NCBI RefSeq assembly: GCF_002197845.1
Contig: NZ_NIDE01000020.1
Span: forward strand, 295,460 to 359,459
Source: Fimbriiglobus ruber
GTDB taxonomy: Bacteria > Planctomycetota > Planctomycetia > Gemmatales > Gemmataceae
Reading direction: 5' to 3'
Length of the DNA: 64,000 nt
The position numbers and the translations under genes are program-made. A model generated the notes under the pieces. That model made no database searches, was not told where the DNA came from, and saw only the letters and a list, made by a program, of their open reading frames with translations. Below, one piece after another: positions 35,712-43,874 of the stretch. Each line of letters starts with the position of its first letter. Within the stretch, counting starts at the first letter, position 1.

Positions 35712-37952
35712 TCAATAGAGGCCGATGTCCAGTGCTTCGGAGAGTTTGCGTTTGACCCACCACCCGCCGCTGCGCCAGTTGCAGTGGATCTTCACGTGAA
35801 CCAGCGCCCCCGAACTGATCGAGCTGGTCGGGTCGGTGAGTTCGACTTCGACCAGATACACTTGGGCGACGGGGCTCACTTCCTGGCCGCCTTCACCGGA
35901 CTGCTTGACGGCCAGCGGCCCGCCCCCGCGCTGCGTGAGCGGGTACGGCACCTGCTTGGCGTCCGACTCCGGCAGCTTGCGGAGGCGGCCCATGAAAATG
36001 TGGTCGGTCCGGCCGGTCACGTAGACCGATACGGCCAGTTCGCCGCCTTTGGGGAGGTCTTCCTGCAGCAACTTGTAATCCACCGCGCTGACCGGCACCT
36101 TGACGATCAACCGCGTCGGGTCGCCGACTGTGCAGATCGGCTTTTCTTTCACGTAGCCGCGGTCGAACAACTTCCCGATGTCATTTTGCTTCGGGAGCCC
36201 CATCACCACGCCGTCGCGCGGCGCCTTGACGGTGCCAATGCTGCGGATACGCTCTCGGATCTGGTCGACTTCCTTGGAGAACTTCTCGGCCTCCAGGCGG
36301 GCTTCCTCCGACTGGAACCGCGCTTTTTCGCGGTCCGCCGGCTCGCCGACGGACATCTGCTCGACGGACGCGAGCTGGATCGCCCGCTGCTCGTCACGTT
36401 TGGCCTCGGACAGTGCGAGCTGCTCTTGCATCTCGCGGCTGATGAAGTCCGCGATCGGCTGCCCCTTCTTGACCCGCTCGCCTTCCTCGAGGTGCCGCGA
36501 GAGGAGGGACGCGGGGTCCGCGAGCCCGACCGGGTCGCCGTGCTCGGGGTCCACGCTGACCAGGCCGACATCCCGGACCCGGCTGATCGGGAGCGGGAGG
36601 GCGAGAAACGCGGCCACCAGTCCGGCCAGGACGGCGACGGTGGCGTACACACGCTTGGATTTCATGTCCGGCAATCGCCCCCGTTGGCGCAGGTTTTTGA
36701 TGACTTTGTACGCGGGCCAGATGAACATCGACGCGAGCGACACGAGCGCGAGCATCTGGCTGAGGATTTTCAGTTTCGGCCCGAGGAAGTCCGACAGGAA
36801 CCAGATTACGCTGAACGTGACCACCCACCGGTAGATGTAGCTGCCGATCGCGTACGACACGAACAGCAACTTCCGGCCGGGGGCCATGTACGGCTCCGGC
36901 GGGACTTCGATCCCGAGGCACTTTTCCAGGAACAGGTTCGTGATGAACCGGTTGGCCCGGTCCCGCAGGTTCGGGATCTCGAGCCAGTCCGCCATCATGT
37001 AGTAGCCGTCGAACCGCATGAGCGGGTTCGCGTTGAACACGACCGTACTGACCGAGCAGAGCACCATCACCGCCATCGCGATGTTGTTGACCACCGGCAG
37101 GTGCGGGGTGTACCACCAGACGAACGTCGCGATCGCGGCGATCACCAACTCGACGTAGATCCCGGCGAAGCTGATGATGATCCGCTTCCACTTGTCCGCC
37201 ACGGTCCACGCGTCGGTCACGTTCGCGTAGAGGGCGGGCGAGAGGCACATGAGCAAGACGCCCATCTCGTGGCACTCGCCCTTGAACGCCTTACAACTCA
37301 ACCCGTGCCCGAACTCGTGAATGACCTTCACGACCCCGAGGCTGAGCCACATGTACAGGACCGTGTTGATCGCGAAGAATTCCTGGTACCGCGGCATCTT
37401 GTCGTAAAAGGCCTGGAAGTGGACCAGAACCTGTAAGACGGCCGCCAGCATCAGGCCCACGCTGAGCGCGAAGAACCAGTAGGTGAAGATCCACCACAGG
37501 TACCCGTACATCCACCCCAGGAGGCGGTCCGGGTCGAAGACCGGGATCTTCCAGTAGAGGATGTTCGTGACCGCGGCCAGGCGGCGGAGGCGGCGCTGCT
37601 TGGCGCGGCGCTGGAACAGGTGCTTCCCGGCGCCGCCGGTCTCGTGCTGGACCAGGCCGGCCGTCACGAGCTGCCGGGCGAAGCCTTCGAGGTCCTGGAA
37701 TTCCAGCCGGTGCGGGCGGAACTCGTCCTCGAACCGCTTCCGGACGTCCTCCATCGTGTGGCCGCCGTCGAACAAGTGGAAGACGAAGTATTCCTGCTTG
37801 TTGAACCGGTAGTACCGCAGGCAGACGGGATCCTTGACGACGTGGAAGACTTTCCCTTCGTACCGCTGCTCGGTGATCTGGAGGTCCGGCCGGACGCGGA
37901 GCCGCACCTGCTTCCGCCGCTCGGCCGGGTTGTCGAGAAGTCCGCTTTCCAT
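35712..37952 (-). CDS. PqqD-like / M50 site-2-protease-type / HlyD fusion membrane protein
   Basis: The 746-residue protein has three parts. Residues about 15-105 look like a PqqD/RiPP-recognition-type domain (LRVRPDLQITEQRYEG, YFVFHLFDGGHTMEDV). Residues about 130-450 form a polytopic M50 metalloprotease-like core with the zinc motif HEFGH at 212-216 and the second ligand region NPLMRFDGYY; membrane helices surround them. Residues about 480-730 form a HlyD-type adaptor (lipoyl/barrel-sandwich plus coiled coil, LEEGERVKKGQPIADFI, KAPRDGVVMGLPKQNDIGK). The overall layout matches peptide-maturation/export proteins of the YydH type. I chose the ATG at 37952, with GAGAG seven bases before it. It is the last gene of a three-gene operon, 90 bases after the HlyD-WD40 gene. 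Confidence 0.85.
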   Translation of the reverse strand: MESGLLDNPAERRKQVRLRVRPDLQITEQRYEGKVFHVVKDPVCLRYYRFNKQEYFVFHLFDGGHTMEDVRKRFEDEFRPHRLEFQDLEGFARQLVTAGLVQHETGGAGKHLFQRRAKQRRLRRLAAVTNILYWKIPVFDPDRLLGWMYGYLWWIFTYWFFALSVGLMLAAVLQVLVHFQAFYDKMPRYQEFFAINTVLYMWLSLGVVKVIHEFGHGLSCKAFKGECHEMGVLLMCLSPALYANVTDAWTVADKWKRIIISFAGIYVELVIAAIATFVWWYTPHLPVVNNIAMAVMVLCSVSTVVFNANPLMRFDGYYMMADWLEIPNLRDRANRFITNLFLEKCLGIEVPPEPYMAPGRKLLFVSYAIGSYIYRWVVTFSVIWFLSDFLGPKLKILSQMLALVSLASMFIWPAYKVIKNLRQRGRLPDMKSKRVYATVAVLAGLVAAFLALPLPISRVRDVGLVSVDPEHGDPVGLADPASLLSRHLEEGERVKKGQPIADFISREMQEQLALSEAKRDEQRAIQLASVEQMSVGEPADREKARFQSEEARLEAEKFSKEVDQIRERIRSIGTVKAPRDGVVMGLPKQNDIGKLFDRGYVKEKPICTVGDPTRLIVKVPVSAVDYKLLQEDLPKGGELAVSVYVTGRTDHIFMGRLRKLPESDAKQVPYPLTQRGGGPLAVKQSGEGGQEVSPVAQVYLVEVELTDPTSSISSGALVHVKIHCNWRSGGWWVKRKLSEALDIGLY

Positions 37953-37988
37953 CAGAACGCTCTCGGGTGAGATGTGCGGAAAACCACA

Positions 37989-38016
37989 GTGGGCCGGGCG
38001 CAGAGCCCCGGCCCAC
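37989..38016 (-). promoter_or_regulatory. Intercistronic hairpin in the HlyD/M50 operon
   Basis: A 10-base stem (GTGGGCCGGG and its inverse) with an 8-base loop lies between the HlyD-WD40 stop and the M50 start. There is no U tract, so it is more likely an mRNA-stability or processing element than a terminator. Confidence 0.45.
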
Positions 38017-38041
38017 GAGGTCACGAGAAGACGTCTCGCGG

Positions 38042-40315
38042 CTACTTCGCCCCGGGGGCGGGCGGTGCGGCGGTGGGCGGGATGACGAGGCCGCCGGTCG
38101 GCCCCTTCAGCGGTTCGGCGGCGGGGGGGGCGGACGCGATCGGAGCGAGCGCAGCCGGCGGAGTGGTCACGAGGCCCGTGATCGCGACCGCGGGAACCAC
38201 CGGGCCCACGTCCTCGGGTCCGGCCCCCGCGGGGCGGACGTTCGAGACCTGGGGCTTGGCGCCTGCGCCCCCGGCCGGCGCCGGAGCGGCGGGTGGGACC
38301 GCCGCAGCTGCGGCGGGGTTGATGATGATCGTGGCCAAACTGCGGTCTTGCAGCCCGTCGCCGAACTTGTCGATCGGGTTCTGCATTTCGACCCGGACCT
38401 GGACGGACTTCGAGTCGGCCGAGTTGATCGCCACAATTTGACCGGCGATCTGCTTGCCACTCTCGTCCTTGCTGGGGATGGCCCAGAAGTAGACCCCGCC
38501 CTCGTGCGTGCCGACGACGATGAATTGCTTTTCCGCGTCCGGCGAGAAGGCGGCGCAGTTGACGCCCGCCCCCTTCGGTGTGACCAGCCGGCGCCGTTCT
38601 GCCCCGCGGCCGCCCGCGGTCGGGGTTTCCCACAGGGTCATCTCGCCTTTCTGTTCGGTGTCCCCGCCGGCCGTCAGGATGAGCGAATCGTCGGGCGAGA
38701 ACAGGGCCAGCGTCGAGAACCGGGCGCCGCCGCCATGGTTCTGGAGTGTGGCGATCGATTGTTCGTTCACCAGACTGACCACATCCAGGCGACTGGCGTC
38801 TTTATCGAACAACACCCGCGAACCGTCGGTCGAGACGCCAAGGACGTCGACGGAACCACCTCGGTGGTCGATAACAGCTTGCGAAGAGGCGCCGTCCGTC
38901 CCGAGCTTCCAGACGCGGATCGAGCGGTCCCGGGCGGCGGTCACGAGCGTGGCCTGCGGGGTGAACCGGACGTAAGTAACGCCGTCGCGGTGTTCTGATG
39001 GGAGGGCGTACAATTTCTTCTTCCCGGCGACGTCCCAAACGTACACGTCCCGCCCGGCGGCCGTGGCGAGGTACTTGCCGTCCGGGCTGAACGCGGCCGC
39101 GACGACGGCGCCGTCGTGAGCCCCTTCGAGTTCGATGGGCTTGGCCTGGGACAACTTGGCCGGGTCGGTCACGTCCCACAGGCGGACGCGGCCGTCTTCG
39201 CCCGCCGTCGCGACGAAGTGTTGCTTGGCCGTCGGGCTCTGCGTGCAGGCGACCGCGCGGATGGCGACCCCGGCGGCGTGCTGCAGGCGGTGCGACTGGC
39301 GGGTGCCGAACACGTCCCAGACGAGCGCGAGGCCGTCGCCGCCGCCGGACACGATCATCGGCCGGCCCTTGTGGGCGGTCACGGCGACGCTCGACACCTC
39401 GCCGCGGTGGAAGTTCGCCAGCGAGTTCGGGCCGACCGGGCGGGCCGGTTCGACCACGACCGGCATCCCCCGGCGGACGGTTGCCAGGTAGTAAATGTCC
39501 AGCTTTCCTTCGACGCGAACCCGGTCCGTCGCCTGGACTTCGAGGATCGTTTCCCCGGCCTTGGCGTACTCGCGCGGGGACTTCAGCAGCTTGACGACCC
39601 GCCCGTTGAACGGGGAGGTGATCCAGTACCGGCTCAGTTGGGCGCGGGCCGTCCGCAGTTCGCCGTCGGTCTTGGCCTTCTCTTTTTCGTTCGAGATGAC
39701 TTCTGCCCGCAAGCGGGCGACCGTCGCTTCGAGACCGTAGATTTCAAACTGCGAGCCGGCTTTCGTTTCCTTCATCGTGTTCAGTTGCCGAACGTAGGCT
39801 TCGGCGGCGATCTTCTGTTCGACGACCGACCGATCGAGCTGCTTAATGACGTTTTCGCTCTGCTCGATCTGGAGGGCGACGAGCTGCTCGTCCAATCGGC
39901 CCAGTACCTGGTCTTTCTTGATGAGATCGTTTTCGCGGAGCCGGCGGTACGGCAGCTCTTTCTTGAAGTCGCGGGGATGGTACAGGATGTCCGGATCATT
40001 CGGGTCGAATTTCGCGTCCGGCGGTAGCGGTGTGGCGAGCAACTCGATCTGGCCATCAACCTGGGCCGGAATGGCCACACGGATGTCGCTCTGAACGACC
40101 GCAGACGTGATTACGATCGGCTCTTCCGCGGTGACCGCGTCCGGCACCTTCGGCGCCGGGGCCGGCGGGTACAAGGGGTTGCCGATCGGTGCCTGCTTGG
40201 CAGGGGCGGTTGACGAGGCGGCGGTTGACGAACCGGTCGGGTTACACCCAATCGTGGTCAGCGCGGTCGTCCCGCCGACAGCGGCGGCGGCGACCCAATG
40301 GCGGACGCGAATCAT
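38042..40315 (-). CDS. Lipoprotein with HlyD adaptor and WD40 repeats
   Basis: The 757-residue protein has a lipobox-like end to its signal (LTTIGC, Cys about residue 24). Residues about 70-290 are HlyD-like: a first barrel-sandwich half (VVQSDIRVAIPAQVDGQIE), a coiled coil (LDEQLVALQIEQSENVIKQL region), and the second half (ARAQLSRYWITSPFNGRVVKLL). From about 300 to 640 there are WD40-like repeats (MIVSGGGDGLALVWDVFG, FVATAGEDGRVRLWDV, LATAAGRDVYVWDVAG). A further strand segment (QIVAINSADSKSVQVRVEMQNPI, about 640-680) completes the adaptor. The tail is Pro/Ala/Gly-rich. GGAG lies eight bases before the ATG at 40315. A beta-propeller inserted in a periplasmic adaptor is unusual. Confidence 0.85.
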   Translation of the reverse strand: MIRVRHWVAAAAVGGTTALTTIGCNPTGSSTAASSTAPAKQAPIGNPLYPPAPAPKVPDAVTAEEPIVITSAVVQSDIRVAIPAQVDGQIELLATPLPPDAKFDPNDPDILYHPRDFKKELPYRRLRENDLIKKDQVLGRLDEQLVALQIEQSENVIKQLDRSVVEQKIAAEAYVRQLNTMKETKAGSQFEIYGLEATVARLRAEVISNEKEKAKTDGELRTARAQLSRYWITSPFNGRVVKLLKSPREYAKAGETILEVQATDRVRVEGKLDIYYLATVRRGMPVVVEPARPVGPNSLANFHRGEVSSVAVTAHKGRPMIVSGGGDGLALVWDVFGTRQSHRLQHAAGVAIRAVACTQSPTAKQHFVATAGEDGRVRLWDVTDPAKLSQAKPIELEGAHDGAVVAAAFSPDGKYLATAAGRDVYVWDVAGKKKLYALPSEHRDGVTYVRFTPQATLVTAARDRSIRVWKLGTDGASSQAVIDHRGGSVDVLGVSTDGSRVLFDKDASRLDVVSLVNEQSIATLQNHGGGARFSTLALFSPDDSLILTAGGDTEQKGEMTLWETPTAGGRGAERRRLVTPKGAGVNCAAFSPDAEKQFIVVGTHEGGVYFWAIPSKDESGKQIAGQIVAINSADSKSVQVRVEMQNPIDKFGDGLQDRSLATIIINPAAAAAVPPAAPAPAGGAGAKPQVSNVRPAGAGPEDVGPVVPAVAITGLVTTPPAALAPIASAPPAAEPLKGPTGGLVIPPTAAPPAPGAK

Positions 40316-40483
40316 CGTATATTCTCCAGTAAAACGTACTCCCGCGCTCGACGCGCCGGGATGTGGACGGCATAGTGGGCCGCCGGAGGCCGCGGCGGTC
40401 CGCGGTCCGGTCGGTCGGGACGATATGGGTGCGGGCTAAAGTGCGCTCGTCAATCGTGCCGCTACGGTCTGCGACTCTTACTT

Positions 40484-42640
40484 TTAGAAGAAGAACACGA
40501 CCTTCTCGTAGAACCATTCCCAGACGCCGTGGAACAGGGAGTATCCGAGCGGCTGGGGGCCGCAGCGGACGCGAGTCCGGGCCTCGACGCCGGCCTTGCG
40601 GAGTTCGAGCGGGATGCGACGGCCGTCTTCCTGGTCGACACGGACGTATGCCTGCACCACCGGCTCGGATTCGTTGTGGTCGTCCTTGTTCGGGACCGCT
40701 TCGGCGGCCAGGTCTTCCTGGTACAGCCGGCCGGGGTAGCTGGTGTCCGTTTCGCTGGCGAGCAGCACGTCCACGTCGAGGTACTTCTTGCCGTCCTTGT
40801 CTTTGTTATGCATTCCTTCGGTGGCGAGCGCGTGGGCGATGTGGCCGATGTTCCGTTGGGGGATCTTGAGTTCGACCCGCCACGGGCCGTCGACCATCCC
40901 GAGCCGCATCAACGGCTCGTTCGGCTTGACGGTCCGGCCTTTGAGCTGGTCCCGGTTGTCGCTGTTGAGAACGAGGTAATCACCGACCTGGAACGGGATC
41001 GACCGGTCCAGGTCGATCCGCGGAGCGAGGGCGTTGAACTCGCCCGGCTTGCCCGGGACCATGTTGTAAATTTCGGTCAATTGCTTGATGAACGCCCGCT
41101 GCGATTCTACAGTGGCGCTTTCCTTGGCGATTTCGCGACGAAGGTTCAACTCGTCATTGGCCGGAAGCGATTTCTGGGCAAGAACCGTCCTGTACCCATC
41201 AACTTTGCCCTGGGCGGCCATCAACTCGCCGGACGCCTTCATGTACTTTTCTTGGAACGTCGGGCTGAACAGGCTAATGAGTTTTGCGTTCGGTTTAACC
41301 CGGTCGCCAGGCTTGTAAAGGAAGTCGCGGACTTCGCCCTCGGTCGGGGCATACGCCTGAACCACGACTTGCGGCAGGAACTCGCCCTTGGCTTCCACCT
41401 TCAGCGGGTACGGCACCAGCACCATCACGGCAGCGAGGATGGCGACCGCGGCGACGCCCAGAGCGATGTAGAAGCGATTCTTGCCGCCCAGACCTTCTTG
41501 AATCTTGCCGAGCGGCCGCCAGATGAAGCCGAACGGCACCCGCTTCATTTCGGCGGCGTTGTAGAGCGCGCCGGCCGCGTGCTTGGTGACGAGGTCGAGC
41601 TTTTGGATCAGCGGTTCGATCTTTTCCGGCGGGTTGAAGCTTTCCATCAACAGCACGGACCGGGCAGGGCGCCCGTTGTCTTTTTCCCGGTCGTCCCGGA
41701 CGGGGGTCACGACGAGTAGCTTCGGCTGGCTCTCGGACAGGTATTCGTCGAGCGCGTGGGAGACGTCCGGCGGGAGCCCTTCGTCTTTTTCGCCCTTGTA
41801 AACGAGCCGGTCTCCGAACTTGAGAACCGCGTCGAAAAGGTTCTTCATCCGGCGGACGTGCGTACTCGCCTTTTCAACGACGTCGGCCCCGGAGACGGCT
41901 TCGACAGTGACTTTCTTTCCGTGGCGAACGCCGACGCAGAGGCGGTCGCACTCGATGAGCCGGCGGCCTTCGTTGGCGACGTGGTACGCGACTTCGGTGG
42001 GGTTCAGGCTGGAGTGAACCTGCTTGGCGAACGCCTCGACCTGGGCGAAGACTTTCTCTAAACCAGCCGACTGGCGGGCGTTCGAGAACTGGTGGTATTG
42101 CGAGGCGTACCCGGCCATCTGCGTCGTGTACTGCAGAAAGGTCTGGTACATCCGCGGGTCGAGGGCCGGGTCGTGGAACAGCTCGAGCAGCCCGAACGGC
42201 TGCTTCTCCTGGTTCACGATCGGGGCGAAGAGCGTGTAGTAGTCGGTCAGGTTGGCCGCGGGGACAGACCCGGGCTCGGTGTTGGTCACCCCGGTCAGTC
42301 GGCCCTGGGGCTCGACCATGACCGGCCGGGCCGGTGTAGCCTGGAAGACCTGGCGGAGAATTTCGTTGTGGCACTGGCGGCCGCCGCGCTTCGCGTCGAG
42401 GCCGACCTTGTCGAGGTTGAGTTGGCAAGCGATCTGAAGGAAGCCTTGCGGGGTGCGCAGCCAGACGACGCCGGCCGGGGCGTCGATCGCGCCCATCGCG
42501 ATGTTCAAAAACTTTTCGTAAAATTCGGTGGGGGCGAAGCTCGACCCCGCCAGTTTCGAGGCCTCCTCGAAGGCTGAGTCGATTTGGCGACTAAATTTGT
42601 TCTTCGCCGATTGTTCCGGTGCGTTTTCGATCTTACTCAC
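40484..42640 (-). CDS. GAF domain / HlyD adaptor membrane protein
   Basis: The 718-residue protein begins with a cytoplasmic region of about 380 residues containing two GAF-like domains (FYEKFLNIAMGAIDAPAGVVWL and VAYHVANEGRRLIECDRLCVGV as landmarks). One transmembrane helix follows (FYIALGVAAVAILAAVMVLV, about residues 392-411). The rest is a HlyD-type adaptor: VVQAYAPTEGEVRDFLYKPG for the lipoyl half, a coiled coil around 455-540, and a beta-barrel with VGDYLVLNSDN and PWRVELKIPQ. GAGGA stands before the GTG at 42640, which supports the start. It opens a three-gene operon and may sense a cytoplasmic signal or metabolite that controls export across the envelope. Confidence 0.85.
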   Translation of the reverse strand: MSKIENAPEQSAKNKFSRQIDSAFEEASKLAGSSFAPTEFYEKFLNIAMGAIDAPAGVVWLRTPQGFLQIACQLNLDKVGLDAKRGGRQCHNEILRQVFQATPARPVMVEPQGRLTGVTNTEPGSVPAANLTDYYTLFAPIVNQEKQPFGLLELFHDPALDPRMYQTFLQYTTQMAGYASQYHQFSNARQSAGLEKVFAQVEAFAKQVHSSLNPTEVAYHVANEGRRLIECDRLCVGVRHGKKVTVEAVSGADVVEKASTHVRRMKNLFDAVLKFGDRLVYKGEKDEGLPPDVSHALDEYLSESQPKLLVVTPVRDDREKDNGRPARSVLLMESFNPPEKIEPLIQKLDLVTKHAAGALYNAAEMKRVPFGFIWRPLGKIQEGLGGKNRFYIALGVAAVAILAAVMVLVPYPLKVEAKGEFLPQVVVQAYAPTEGEVRDFLYKPGDRVKPNAKLISLFSPTFQEKYMKASGELMAAQGKVDGYRTVLAQKSLPANDELNLRREIAKESATVESQRAFIKQLTEIYNMVPGKPGEFNALAPRIDLDRSIPFQVGDYLVLNSDNRDQLKGRTVKPNEPLMRLGMVDGPWRVELKIPQRNIGHIAHALATEGMHNKDKDGKKYLDVDVLLASETDTSYPGRLYQEDLAAEAVPNKDDHNESEPVVQAYVRVDQEDGRRIPLELRKAGVEARTRVRCGPQPLGYSLFHGVWEWFYEKVVFFF

Positions 42641-42693
42641 GGTTCATCCTCGGCTGAAGCGAAATCGCCGTTAAAATCAATAAAATCGGATCT

Positions 42694-42723
42694 ATCATAC
42701 CCTTAGATAGTCATCCGACGCAA
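42694..42723 (-). promoter_or_regulatory. Probable sigma-70-type promoter of the HlyD/M50 operon
   Basis: On the minus strand, TTGCGT (42718-42723) and TATGAT (42694-42699) are 18 bases apart, in an AT-rich stretch, and lie about 55 bases before the GTG at 42640. The -10 match is good and the -35 match is partial. Confidence 0.45.
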
Positions 42724-43042
42724 GCGCAGCCGGTCGATTTTGGGCCGGTTCGCCTTGGTACTACTATCGCGATCGTATGGATTCTACGGGCGCTTTTGGC
42801 ATCACGCGAATAAAGTTTGCTTATTACCGGTAAATTTGGCCGCGCTTTCACACAGGTGAAGCCCAAGTTTTATGCACCTATTCGAGCGGCCCGGCACCAT
42901 GATGCGGCCGATCGGGGCTGAAACTGTAGCCGAACTTCCACTTTTTTGATTCTCATGTCCGGTCGATACCACCCCATTAGATACAAACCGCCCCGTTCCC
43001 CAACAGGACGGTTGACCCTTTCCACGGGGGCAGAATAAACGG
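42724..43042. other. Intergenic stretch without a gene
   Basis: No coding frame with a good start site or family resemblance is seen here. The DNA is moderately AT-rich and contains the upstream region of the HlyD operon. It may carry regulatory sites that cannot be named from the sequence. Confidence 0.5.
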
Positions 43043-43080
43043 ACCCGCCATTCGATCGGGGTCGAAAGGCGGGTGATTTT
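43043..43080. terminator. Probable terminator of the small unknown gene
   Basis: ACCCGCC (43043-43049) pairs with GGCGGGT (43068-43074), and after one mismatch a further six pairs close a 4-base loop. T-rich DNA follows on the plus strand (GATTTT) and CCGTTTATT on the minus strand. It lies about 90 bases after the stop of the gene at 43168. Confidence 0.55.
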
Positions 43081-43167
43081 GGGTCTCACTTTCGTCCTGC
43101 TCTCGAAAAATGGAGACACGGTACGAACATCGGCTGGCCCGAGTTGTTACTCGTCAAAGCCGGTTTA

Positions 43168-43521
43168 TTACGAACAGTGCTGGTTTTCCCACGCGAGGAT
43201 TTGGTGCATGAGGTCCGGCGGTTCGATGCGGCAGGTGGGCAGTGGCCAGGCGAACCGTTCGACCGCGGCGAGTTGCACGGCGGTCGCGCGGGTCTTCGGT
43301 TCGCACCAGAGCAGCACGAACCGGGCGATCGCCTTGCCCCGGCGGCAGAGCCGGGACACGAGCGTTTGTGCGTCGTCGTCGGACCGGGCCGCGTCGGCCA
43401 GGAGTTCGGCCCAGTCGACCACCCATTCGACCAGCATCCGTGCCTCTTCATCCCCCAACCCGCGCGTCAGCGAGTCGTCCCGAACGATGCCCCGTATCAA
43501 CGGATCCGTCGCGATCACCAT
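43168..43521 (-). CDS. Small hypothetical protein, soluble
   Basis: This 117-residue protein is not recognised. It has no signal peptide, is helical in appearance and is rich in Leu, Trp, Arg and Asp. GGAGGGG stands four to five bases before the ATG at 43521, which makes translation likely. It has its own terminator downstream and is transcribed away from the Aas-like gene. Confidence 0.6.
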   Translation of the reverse strand: MVIATDPLIRGIVRDDSLTRGLGDEEARMLVEWVVDWAELLADAARSDDDAQTLVSRLCRRGKAIARFVLLWCEPKTRATAVQLAAVERFAWPLPTCRIEPPDLMHQILAWENQHCS

Positions 43522-43874
43522 GCCCCTCCCCCAACGGCCCGCGGTGCGACCGCGTCACCAGTTTCCACGATCGGCACACCCGATTCGCCGGACGTCCCCC
43601 ACGTCCAACGCCGGTCGCCCGTACTCGCGTGTGATCGTCTGCTTCTCGTCTTTGCGTTGAGGCGGGGTATATCCTCCGCGCGCCGCCCACGCAAGCGCGA
43701 ACCGGACGAAGTTGGGTGCCGGACGGCGATTCTTTCCCGACATCATTCGCCCACCGCGGTAAGGTCGCGGCGCAACCATCGTGATCGCCTACTCACCACC
43801 GCGCCCGCCGCGCGGTATACGTAAAAGCAGCCGATTGACTCGCCGGATTGACCTTCCTCCCCGAGATAGTTCGC
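43522..43874. other. Divergent intergenic region
   Basis: About 350 bases separate the small gene from the divergent Aas-like gene. Short open frames on both strands lack start signals and family resemblance. The region most likely carries the two promoters, though no clear -35/-10 pair was picked out. Confidence 0.45.
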
